Source: CAYSDH01 sp964429805 (lineage in GTDB: Bacteria > Bacteroidota > Bacteroidia > Flavobacteriales_D > JABDKJ01). Taken from it: DNA of 6,866 bases. The notes below the pieces were generated by a model. That model was not told the origin of the DNA. It did no database searches and saw only the letters and a program-made list of their open reading frames with translations. The stretch is taken from positions 1-6,866 of the forward strand of contig CAYSDH010000109.1 in assembly GCA_964429805.1 (NCBI GenBank). Reading direction: 5' to 3'. The position numbers and the translations under genes were made by a program. This document shows, piece after piece, positions 1 through 6,239 of this stretch (its first letter is position 1; each line of letters starts with the position of its first letter).

Positions 1-444
1 ACGCTGCAACAGTAAATGATGTATTTACAGACTGTATGACATGTGCAGGAATGACTGTACCTGGATGTACAGATGCGAATGCGTGTAACTACAACATGGC
101 TGCTACAGCAGATGACGGTTCATGTGTTTCTGCCACAGGATGTGATACGTGTTCAGGTGAGACTGACGGTACAGGTACAGTAGTAGATAACCCAGAGATT
201 GGAGATTCTTGTGATGACGGTAACGCTGCAACAGTAAATGATGTATTTACAGACTGTATGACATGTGCAGGAATGACAGTTCCTGGATGTACAGATCCTA
301 CAGCTTGTAACTACAACATGGCTGCCACTGCAGATGACGGTTCATGTGTGTTTGCTGCAGGATGTGATACATGTTCAGGTGAGACTGACGGTACAGGTAC
401 TGTTGTAGACAACCCAGAAGTTGGAGAGTCTTGTGACGATGGAA
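1..444 (+). repeat. 222-bp tandem DNA repeat (two near-identical units)
   Basis: Bases 1-55 are identical to bases 223-277, and the similarity continues at offset 222 (74 codons) through the B and A modules to about 444. The following unit is offset by 225 and is more diverged. The long perfect match at DNA level, including third codon positions, points to a recent tandem duplication or gene conversion within the coding region. More such units probably lie upstream. Confidence 0.88.
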
Positions 445-1622
445 ATGCAGGTACTATTAACGATGTAATTCAAGAAAACTGTGCATGTGTTGGAACAGGA
501 GTTGTTCTAGGTTGTACTGATGCAAACTCATGTAACTTCAACGCTAACGCCAACACAGACGATGGTTCTTGTGACGGTGGTGCAACAGGATGTGATACAT
601 GTTCAGGAGAGACTGACGGTACAGGTACTATCATAGATAATCCAGAGATTGGAGATGCTTGTGACGATGGTGACGCAACAACTGCTAATGACGTATTAGT
701 TGATTGTATGACTTGTCAAGGAGTTGCTGTTCCTGGATGTACTGATGCCGCTGCAGCTAACTTTAACTCTGCCGCTACTACTGATGACGGTTCTTGTGTA
801 TACAACTTCACATTTAACGTGGACATGAATTGCTTTGATGGTTCAGATACCAACATCGATCACGATGGTGGAGGAAACCCAGGAAGTGGAAGTTTCACAA
901 CTCCAGCTGTCGAAGGACCTGGATTTGGATGGTGTGGATCATGTGTGTCTATGACTGATGGAGACGGAGACGGTGTCTGGTCTGTGACAGTTCAGGTTCC
1001 TCTTGGACCATTCGAGTACAAGTATGCTCACGACTCGTTCGCTGGACAAGAGCAACTTATAGATGATATGGCAAACGGAGCCACTTGTGCCCCGATTACA
1101 GACTTTTCTACGTTCGCTAATCGTCAAGTGAATGTTGTTGCTAACGGTTCTGTAAGTGATGTTTATGGTAGCTGTAGTGCATGTGTACCAGGTTGTACTG
1201 ATGCCACTTCATGTAACTTTAACTCAGCAGCCACATTTGACGATGGTTCATGTGACGGTGGTCCTGCAATGGGATCATGTGATACATGTTCAGGTGAGAC
1301 TGACGGAACAGGTTCTGTGGTTGATAACCCAGAAGCTGGAACTGCATGTGATGATGGTGACCCTAACACAAGTAATGACGTTATTCAAGCAAACTGTGCA
1401 TGTGTTGGAACAGGTATCGTTAATGGATGTACGGATATGACTGCTTGTAACTACAACGCGAATGCCAATACAGATGACGGTTCATGTGTGTTTGCCACAG
1501 GATGTGATACATGTTCAGGAGAGACTGACGGTACTGGTACTGTAGTTGATAACCCAGAAGTTGGTGAAACATGTGATGACATGGACGCCAACACTGAAAA
1601 CGATGTAGTAATTGAAGATTGC
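1..1622 (+). repeat. CDTCSGETDGTG...CDDG...C.C module (A module), five full copies plus a partial one
   Basis: Full copies lie at 138-257, 360-482, 588-707, 1275-1397 and 1500-1622; bases 3-35 are the tail of another. Each begins GCDTC or SCDTC, followed by SGETDGTG, a VVDNPE-like stretch, CDD[GM][ND] and N-DV, and closes with a C-x-C or C-x-x-C pair reaching just into the next linker. Every copy has five cysteines when that closing pair is counted. The CDDG...NDV...C.C part is a repeat widely seen in Bacteroidota surface proteins. Variation is concentrated in the last third (FTDCMTC, IQENCAC, LVDCMTC, IEDCSC), while the first half is almost invariant. Confidence 0.88.
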
Positions 1623-3965
1623 TCATGTGCTGGTACACCTATAGTATTTGGATGTACTGATACTAACGCATCTAACTACAATGAGTCAGCAAGTTCTGAT
1701 GACGGTTCATGTGTATACCCTGTAACATTTACAGTAGACATGAATTGCTACGATCCTAATAACTCTTCTATCGAAACTGCTGCTCCGTATACAGGTGCTG
1801 CTGTGCCAGGTGTCTCTGGTAACTTCTGTGGATGGTGTGCAGATATTGCAATGACTGACGCTGACATGGACGGTGTGTGGGAAGTGACTTTAGATCTTCC
1901 TCTCGGTCAAATCGAGTATAAGTACTTGGTTGATGGTTTCGCTGGTCAAGAGCAACTTCTAGATAACGGTCAGGCTGGTGAGTCTTGTGTTGGTGTTGTT
2001 GCAGATCCGTTTGCTAACAGACTCTTCACTATCGCTTCTGCTTCGACTCAAACTGCTTCAGGCGTCTATGGAGACTGTGCCGCTTGTGATCCAACTTCTA
2101 CTGACGGATGTACTGATCCATTGGCTACAAACTACGATGCAAGTGCGCTTACAGATGATGGTTCTTGTCTATATGACGTAACCCTCAATGTAGACATGAA
2201 CTGCTTTGACGGAAACGATCCAGACATCGAGCTTGGTGGTGACGGTACATTTACAACTCCTGCTGTCGAAAGTGGAAACTTTGGATGGTGTGGTAGCTGT
2301 GTGCCTCTAGCTGACATAGATGCAGATGGTATCTGGACAATAACAGTATCACTTCCAGCTGGTCCTTTCGAGTACAAGTATGCGCACGATGCATGGGCTG
2401 GTCAAGAGCAATTGATCGACAACAATGGTGAGTCTTGTGTCGGTAACTCTGATGGTTCAACATTCGCTAACCGTGTGATTATGGTTCCTGCAATTTTGAA
2501 TACAAGTGATGTTTACGGAACATGTGCGGCATGTGTACCAGGTTGTACTGATGAGACGGCAACGAACTATGATCCAGCGGCAACGTTTGATGATGGGTCT
2601 TGTCTATTCGGAGAGACGCCTTGTGACAACGCAACAGTGATTGCATTAACTGAGTTTGGTGGTGCAGTAGGATACGTAAGTGCAGATATCTCTGCTGGTG
2701 CTCCTGCAACTGTATGTGCTGGAACAGGTGACAACGTGATGTGGTTTGAATTCGTTGCTGAGTCGGCTAACGATGTTATTCAGGCAGGTGTTCACCCAGC
2801 TCTTAGTGGTGCTGCATTCCCGACTGGAATGGATGCTGTCATTGAAGTATTTGATGTATGTGGTGGCGCATCTCTTGGATGCTACAATAACTACGGAGCT
2901 GATGAGCTAGAGAGAGTTGTTGTTGGAACTTTGGTCCCTGGTAACACCTACTACTACTCAGTGCACAACTTTGGTGGTGCTGCTGGATTGACTAGCAATG
3001 AGTTCTACACAACTGTGAAGACCTTTGCTCCTCACATGCTAAGAGCTCCATTCTGTGGTGTGTCTACATACACTTACACTGACGTGATTCAAGCACAGAG
3101 AGATGATATCAATGAGATATATGACTTCAACCCAGTAGTTGTAGATGGATATGCATTTGAGTTCTCTCAAAACGGTGCGGTTGTAGCGACTGTATACAAC
3201 CCGTCTGTTGATGGATTCTACATCCAGTTGAGCAGTGTTGCTGGTATCGCACCTGGACAAGCTTATGACGTGCGTACTGCGCACAGAGTACCTTACGGAC
3301 AGAACGGTGCAGTAATGTCTCAGTGGAGCGAATTTGGTGCCCCATGTACTATTGGTCTTGATGCCAATATTCAGGATGTTGAGTTAAATGCTCAGTTCTG
3401 TGGAGGTACATATACTTATCCGAGTAGTGATATTATCACAAGTACTATTGCCACAGGTGCATCAGCGTACGAGTGGAGATTTACTGGAGGACCTGGAGTG
3501 TTCACATATGAGCATGACAACTACGGAGTCTTATTACACCCTACTGATTTGGCTCAGTTGCCATCAGGATCATACAGTGTAGGAGTAAGAGCTCAGATTG
3601 GTGGAGTTTGGGGTGATTACTCTAACGAGTGTATGATCACAGTAAACAATGTTCAGCCAATCGTTCAAACAGACTGGAACCTAGCTAAGGACCTATCTGT
3701 TGAGCCAGGCGTGAGCATCTATCCAAACCCTAACTTTGGAGATGTATTCAAAGTATCAGTTGATGAGTTGTCTGATGACAACCAGAAAGTGACTATCAAC
3801 GTCATGGACTTGAGTGGTAAGGTGATTTTCTCTGAGCAGTTCTCTAACAAGGGAGCAACGTTCAACAGAATCATCACATTAGATTCTAAGTTGACTTCTG
3901 GATTGTACATCGTAAGCATACAAGCTAACGAGACACTAATCACAGAGAAGTTGGTGGTCGAGTAA
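1..3965 (+). CDS. Giant modular secreted repeat protein with T9SS C-terminal sorting domain (5' truncated)
   Basis: The frame is open from the window start (first full codon at base 3) and ends at TAA 3963-3965. The ATG at 36 is only an internal Met of a repeat, because the same repeat continues upstream of it, so the true start lies outside the window. The visible 1320 or so codons hold alternating Cys/Asp-rich modules (to about 2603), three CBM-like domains, a pre-peptidase-like beta domain (2610-3020), two related Ig/FN3-like domains (3039-3647) and a C-terminal domain beginning VSIYPNPNFGD and ending in TEKLVVE. The last is the classic T9SS type A sorting domain, so the protein should cross the outer membrane through the type IX machinery and be anchored or released. 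No catalytic domain is visible. The architecture suggests an adhesin, surface stalk or polysaccharide-binding protein; this is inference. The dense even-numbered cysteines suggest a disulfide-stabilised extracellular rod. A terminator follows 21 bp after the stop, so it is the last gene of its transcript. Confidence 0.93.
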   Translation, partial: AATVNDVFTDCMTCAGMTVPGCTDANACNYNMAATADDGSCVSATGCDTCSGETDGTGTVVDNPEIGDSCDDGNAATVNDVFTDCMTCAGMTVPGCTDPTACNYNMAATADDGSCVFAAGCDTCSGETDGTGTVVDNPEVGESCDDGNAGTINDVIQENCACVGTGVVLGCTDANSCNFNANANTDDGSCDGGATGCDTCSGETDGTGTIIDNPEIGDACDDGDATTANDVLVDCMTCQGVAVPGCTDAAAANFNSAATTDDGSCVYNFTFNVDMNCFDGSDTNIDHDGGGNPGSGSFTTPAVEGPGFGWCGSCVSMTDGDGDGVWSVTVQVPLGPFEYKYAHDSFAGQEQLIDDMANGATCAPITDFSTFANRQVNVVANGSVSDVYGSCSACVPGCTDATSCNFNSAATFDDGSCDGGPAMGSCDTCSGETDGTGSVVDNPEAGTACDDGDPNTSNDVIQANCACVGTGIVNGCTDMTACNYNANANTDDGSCVFATGCDTCSGETDGTGTVVDNPEVGETCDDMDANTENDVVIEDCSCAGTPIVFGCTDTNASNYNESASSDDGSCVYPVTFTVDMNCYDPNNSSIETAAPYTGAAVPGVSGNFCGWCADIAMTDADMDGVWEVTLDLPLGQIEYKYLVDGFAGQEQLLDNGQAGESCVGVVADPFANRLFTIASASTQTASGVYGDCAACDPTSTDGCTDPLATNYDASALTDDGSCLYDVTLNVDMNCFDGNDPDIELGGDGTFTTPAVESGNFGWCGSCVPLADIDADGIWTITVSLPAGPFEYKYAHDAWAGQEQLIDNNGESCVGNSDGSTFANRVIMVPAILNTSDVYGTCAACVPGCTDETATNYDPAATFDDGSCLFGETPCDNATVIALTEFGGAVGYVSADISAGAPATVCAGTGDNVMWFEFVAESANDVIQAGVHPALSGAAFPTGMDAVIEVFDVCGGASLGCYNNYGADELERVVVGTLVPGNTYYYSVHNFGGAAGLTSNEFYTTVKTFAPHMLRAPFCGVSTYTYTDVIQAQRDDINEIYDFNPVVVDGYAFEFSQNGAVVATVYNPSVDGFYIQLSSVAGIAPGQAYDVRTAHRVPYGQNGAVMSQWSEFGAPCTIGLDANIQDVELNAQFCGGTYTYPSSDIITSTIATGASAYEWRFTGGPGVFTYEHDNYGVLLHPTDLAQLPSGSYSVGVRAQIGGVWGDYSNECMITVNNVQPIVQTDWNLAKDLSVEPGVSIYPNPNFGDVFKVSVDELSDDNQKVTINVMDLSGKVIFSEQFSNKGATFNRIITLDSKLTSGLYIVSIQANETLITEKLVVE
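60..2603 (+). repeat. Nine copies of the short GCTD...DDGSC module (B module)
   Basis: Nine 21-22-residue units start with GCTD, contain N[YF][ND] and end with DDGSC. They lie at 60-125, 282-347, 510-572, 732-797, 1188-1253, 1422-1487, 1647-1712, 2103-2168 and 2538-2603. This is a common flavobacterial extracellular repeat, and its Asp-rich end suggests calcium binding, which is inferred. Exactly one unit sits between every pair of neighbouring larger modules, so it behaves as a linker. Copies 1, 2, 3, 5 and 6 have a third cysteine before N[YF]N; copies 4, 7, 8 and 9 have Ala, Ser or Thr there. Confidence 0.9.
804..2534 (+). repeat. Three CBM/starch-binding-like beta domains (C modules)
   Basis: Copies at 804-1187, 1719-2087 and 2175-2534 are about 120-128 residues each. 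They share VDMNC, a GWC segment, a DxDxDG[VI]W acidic loop, [FI]EYKY, AGQEQL[IL]D, FANR and a closing VYG.C.AC pair. This pattern (VDM..., NGWC, D.DGDGVW, YEYK, QE) is that of the beta-sandwich domain related to CBM20/AMPK glycogen-binding folds found in many flavobacterial secreted proteins. Carbohydrate binding is therefore plausible but not shown by the sequence. Each copy has six cysteines. Copies 1 and 3 are closest to each other (both FTTPAVE, GWCGSC, EYKYAHD); copy 2 differs in its first half. Confidence 0.75.
2610..3020 (+). other. Pre-peptidase-C-terminal-like beta domain of the giant protein
   Basis: After the last B module the protein changes character: PCDNATVIAL, then VCAGTGDNVMWFEFVA, GMDAVIEVFDVCGG, LGCYNN and VPGNTYYYSVHNFGG. 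This order (CDNA..., D.VWF.F.A, DAV.E.F..CG..L.C, PG.TYY) matches the PPC-like jelly-roll domains common in Bacteroidota secreted proteins. It is non-catalytic and usually accompanies T9SS cargo. The assignment is from pattern recognition only. It has four cysteines. Confidence 0.6.
3039..3647 (+). repeat. Two homologous Ig/FN3-like domains
   Basis: Domain one (about 3039-3353) starts RAPFCGVSTYTYTDVI and ends MSQWSEFGAPCTI. Domain two (about 3375-3647) starts NAQFCGGTYTYPSSDII and ends GVWGDYSNECMITV. They share the opening Cys, a central Y.[FW] strand, a PG/PSG..Y.V..[AR] strand and a closing Cys, so they are a tandem duplication of one beta-sandwich domain with two cysteines each. Such pairs commonly precede T9SS sorting domains and probably act as stalk or spacer. 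Confidence 0.6.
3711..3962 (+). other. T9SS type A C-terminal sorting domain
   Basis: The last 84 residues read VSIYPNPNFGD, then VTINVMDLSGKVIFSEQF, LTSGLYIVSIQANE and TEKLVVE. YPNP, a DLSGK-type turn, SG.Y.V.I and a C-terminal K[LI]V[VI] are the hallmarks of the type A sorting signal recognised by the type IX outer-membrane translocon and attachment machinery. Confidence 0.93.
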
Positions 3966-3986
3966 TCGTCATCACTAATTGATATT

Positions 3987-4022
3987 AAAGCCCTCGTTTC
4001 ATTTGTGAAGCGAGGGCTTTTT
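3987..4022 (+). terminator. Intrinsic terminator of the giant protein gene
   Basis: AAAGCCCTCG (3987-3996) pairs perfectly with CGAGGGCTTT (4011-4020). The stem can extend inward by four more pairs (one G-U) to a six-base loop ATTTGT at 4001-4006, and a run of five T closes it at 4018-4022. It lies 21 bp after the TAA stop. Confidence 0.92.
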
Positions 4023-4247
4023 CGTTATAACAACCTTAAAGTCCGGGCTGTTTGGCCAGAACATTAAACTTCCAATGTCGAATGTCCAAGTGTAGCTTTT
4101 AGCTCTGCTTGTTCAGATTGAGTGATGATGCTGTTTGAATCAAAATTAGTTTAGTCAGGTAGGTTGCTGACCCCCCGCTGCTCATTGACCACCCATCACA
4201 CTGGCCTGCGTGCGCTTAGGCGCCTTTATCAAGTTGATTGCAATGCA

Positions 4248-4503
4248 ATTTGCCATAGCCAGCTCCTTTTCAGATTCTAATAGCCCCACGCGGAATTGAG
4301 AGTCAATAGAAGAAGAGTAAATGGTCAATAGTTGACAGGACCTTGACGACCATGCCCAGCGCATAAAGCACGTCCATTTTAATTGTCATCGCCAGCTCCC
4401 GTTCAGCTTCCATCAGTCTCACGCGGAATAGAGAGTCAATAGTAGAAGAGTAAGTAGTCAATAGTTGGCAAGACCTTGAAAATCATGCCTAACACATAAG
4501 GCG
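4248..4503. repeat. Two-copy direct repeat, 133-bp period
   Basis: Bases 4248-4370 align without gaps to 4381-4503 (offset 133), at roughly 80 percent identity by eye. Shared landmarks are GCCAGCTCC, CACGCGGAAT, AGAGTCAATAG, AGAAGAGTAA, GTCAATAGTTG, ACCTTGA and CATGCC. GTCAATAG occurs twice per copy, 22 bp apart, at 4302, 4324, 4435 and 4457. On the minus strand both copies keep the same two partly overlapping short frames, with mostly conservative changes (see findings). No transposase or terminal inverted repeats are visible. It may be a decayed small gene family, a regulatory repeat or a structured RNA; its identity is unknown. Confidence 0.8.
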
Positions 4504-4583
4504 GTTACATTGCTATTGCAAACAACATCCAACCGCTCCAGCCAGCCCCGTAGCTATTAAAAATGAGTATGAATAAGACAAGA

Positions 4584-4610
4584 AGAGAGGGCAGTAGTTT
4601 AGCCCTCCCT
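4584..4610 (-). terminator. Candidate terminator of the TlpA-like lipoprotein gene
   Basis: AGAGAGGGC (4584-4592) and GCCCTCCCT (4602-4610) form a nine-pair stem with one mismatch and a nine-base loop. Read on the minus strand it is followed by a pyrimidine-rich CTCTTCTTGTCTT rather than a clean T run. It begins about 43 bp after the stop of the minus-strand gene. An alternative hairpin uses the overlapping CCTCCC (4604-4609) and GGGAGG (4623-4628). Confidence 0.5.
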
Positions 4611-4653
4611 TTGGAAAAGAGCGGGAGGTTTAACACCCTAAGCAAAGCAATAC

Positions 4654-6084
4654 CTACAGATTCTGACTTAAGAAACGATTGATGTCTCCTGCACTTTTAG
4701 GCTTCAGTACCAGATTGCCAGTCTTGTCTATTAGAAACATAACTGGAGTGCTTGTTACCCTGTAATCTTTTGTTGTCGGACCTGCCCAGCCTAGCACGTC
4801 ACTGCAGTTATATCCCGGAGGATTCTTTTCCGAAATACCTTTCTTCCAAGCGCTCGTATTTGTGTCAACACTCACCGAGATCACCTCAAAACCTTTACTC
4901 TTAAACTGTCTGTAAGAGTTATTGACCAGCGGTATTTCAGCTTCACACTTATGACAAAATGAAGCCCAAAACATGATGAGCGTATACTTGTTTTTACTGG
5001 CTACCTCACTCATCGTAACGCTGCCACCGCTTGAAGATGGCAATGTGAAATCTGGCGGATTGTTACCCACTTGAAGTTTTCTAATTCCGGCAGCCTTCAT
5101 CTTAAAGAGCTCAGAGATTTCTGAGTCTCCACAGGCGTCTCCGTAAAAGTAATTGTCAATCACGTAGTGACTCACATCCTCCATTCCGCTCGTGTAAAAG
5201 CCTTCTGATATGGTATACAGCATAAACTCAAGAATACGGTCGCTACCGCGCTCTTTGACCAGCTGCGCTATTCTGTCCACCCCGTTGTAAAACCCTTTAC
5301 GGTTATCATCTTTCGTGTTCTCTTTACTCGCATGATTTCTCATGTAGTCTTGTATCCTGTCATTGAGCACAGTGCTACGTATCATACTCTCATCTTTAAA
5401 GTCAATATCATCCCAGTAGCGGTTCTTGTCAAAGCGATTGGGGCTTTGCTTTTGACGCGCCATTTTTGCGAAGAATGTGCCCGGGTATGCACCGGCCAAT
5501 GAGTCTTGCATCTTGTCTAAAGAAGTGTCAAGGGCAAAAATTCGTTTCAGTTTTTCCTCTCTGGCAATCTTGGTCTTTCTAATTGAAGAGAGTTTTTTGT
5601 CATAGCTGCGCTTCGCACTTTTGAGCATCAGATTGGCTTTGTTCTCATCAGAACCGCTGTATACCATGCTATTCATGAAATTTGGTGTGCGGTAGTCTAT
5701 CGTGATTTCTTTTTCATTTGGACTGATAATGATTTCTCCAATGGCACTTTCCAGTGACGACACACCCAAGCGATACATACCAATCTTCGCATCATCAAGG
5801 TCAAATCTATACGCGCCATTCTCAATGATGGTGCTGTCGAGTAAAAACCGGTCTTTGCCTTCCGTTTCGTATAGCTTGAGCATTTTTCCTTCGAGTGGTC
5901 CTACATCTTTAAATCGGCCAATGATTGTTACGGGACCAGAAATGTCTCCCACATCTGCTACATCTTGCGAGATTGTTTTACTAGTCGCAGATTCTTTTTT
6001 TGCAGAATCACCAGAACATCCAGTCGCATTGTACGAGAACAAGCCTAAAGTCAAAAAGGCCACAAGAGGGAAAGTCCTATTCAT
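4654..6084 (-). CDS. TlpA/ResA-like thioredoxin-fold lipoprotein with DUF4369-like N-terminal domain
   Basis: The product is 476 residues, starting at ATG 6082-6084. The frame stays open upstream to an ATG at 6204, but the 6084 start gives a proper lipoprotein signal: MNRT, hydrophobic core FPLVAFLTLGLF, then ATG-C with the probable lipidated Cys at residue 23 followed by SGDS. Residues about 50-150 resemble DUF4369 (VTIIGRFKD, FLLDSTIIENGAYRFDL, MVYSGS.EN). Residues about 155-335 are polar and mostly helical. Residues about 340-476 are a redoxin/TlpA domain: PPDFTLPSSSGG, TLIMFWASFCHKC with Cys377 and Cys380, VISVSVD, and the cis-proline loop TSTP (Pro447) before VMFLID. Family knowledge suggests a membrane-anchored thiol-disulfide oxidoreductase of the cell envelope, used in cytochrome maturation, oxidative-stress protection or disulfide reduction; the substrate cannot be told. 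The active site is CHKC, with Phe where TlpA/ResA proteins usually have Trp before the first Cys. It stands alone, divergent from the response regulator. Confidence 0.9.
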   Translation of the reverse strand: MNRTFPLVAFLTLGLFSYNATGCSGDSAKKESATSKTISQDVADVGDISGPVTIIGRFKDVGPLEGKMLKLYETEGKDRFLLDSTIIENGAYRFDLDDAKIGMYRLGVSSLESAIGEIIISPNEKEITIDYRTPNFMNSMVYSGSDENKANLMLKSAKRSYDKKLSSIRKTKIAREEKLKRIFALDTSLDKMQDSLAGAYPGTFFAKMARQKQSPNRFDKNRYWDDIDFKDESMIRSTVLNDRIQDYMRNHASKENTKDDNRKGFYNGVDRIAQLVKERGSDRILEFMLYTISEGFYTSGMEDVSHYVIDNYFYGDACGDSEISELFKMKAAGIRKLQVGNNPPDFTLPSSSGGSVTMSEVASKNKYTLIMFWASFCHKCEAEIPLVNNSYRQFKSKGFEVISVSVDTNTSAWKKGISEKNPPGYNCSDVLGWAGPTTKDYRVTSTPVMFLIDKTGNLVLKPKSAGDINRFLSQNL

Positions 6085-6239
6085 TTCATCATCATTTTGT
6101 AGAACAATAATACAGCCTTCTGCACTTAAATGCGAGATGTCCGCACGAAAGAAAGCCTCAACAGTATGTAGAAATTTTAGACAACTAACTTTATCACTTA
6201 ACATATGAGTAACACGTCTGTGCTAGCTTGCAATTAATT
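6085..6239. promoter_or_regulatory. Divergent intergenic region between lipoprotein and response regulator
   Basis: These 155 bp separate the two start codons and must hold both promoters. Upstream of the lipoprotein ATG the minus strand reads GATGATGAA, only a weak purine-rich ribosome site. Upstream of the regulator the plus strand reads GCTTGCAATTAATT with no Shine-Dalgarno sequence, which is normal for Bacteroidota, where A/T-rich leaders replace it. No clear operator palindrome was seen. Confidence 0.5.
6186..6193 (+). promoter_or_regulatory. Possible Bacteroidota -7 element for the response regulator
   Basis: TAACTTTA matches seven of eight positions of the Bacteroidota -7 consensus TAnnTTTG. 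Transcription from it would leave a leader of about 40 nt before the ATG at 6240. No matching TTG -33 element was found at the usual distance, so this is weak. Confidence 0.22.

Larger units (their letters stand above)
4023..4653. other. Gene-free intergenic stretch with degenerate repeats
   Basis: About 630 bp lie between the terminator and the stop of the minus-strand gene, with no convincing intact gene. A frame at 4182-4364 (-) of 60 codons has no recognisable family, but part of it lies in the 133-bp repeat described separately. Bases 4040-4180 show only a short doublet, AATGTCGAATGTCC (about 4073-4086), and nothing else recognised. Bases 4237-4249 are a small palindrome, ATTGCA-A-TGCAAT. 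Bases 4504-4583 show nothing I can name. Confidence 0.6.

Noticed and set aside
1156..1440. Alternative-frame ORFs inside the giant gene, such as 1156-1440 (+)
   Set aside because: They are out-of-frame shadows of the repeat coding sequence, with low-complexity translations and no family resemblance.
60..2603. CRISPR-like or non-coding tandem repeat reading of the array
   Set aside because: Periods are multiples of three, the frame is open throughout and variation respects codons, so it is a protein repeat.
4182..4364. 60-codon minus-strand frame as a gene
   Set aside because: No known family, no good start context, and its C-terminal part has no counterpart in the second repeat copy. Kept only as part of the repeat observation.
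4480..4510. attC-like integron core (GCCTAAC / GTTAGGC near AACCGCC)
   Set aside because: A single 7-bp match with no second core site at a workable distance and no cassette or integrase gene; likely chance.
6085..6204. N-terminal extension of the lipoprotein frame to an ATG at 6204 (40 extra residues)
   Set aside because: The extension would bury the signal peptide and lipobox inside the protein and occupies the promoter region; the start at 6084 gives a normal lipoprotein.
5702..6208. 168-codon plus-strand frame antisense to the lipoprotein gene
   Set aside because: It mirrors the real gene, has no recognisable domain, and its composition follows from the opposite strand.
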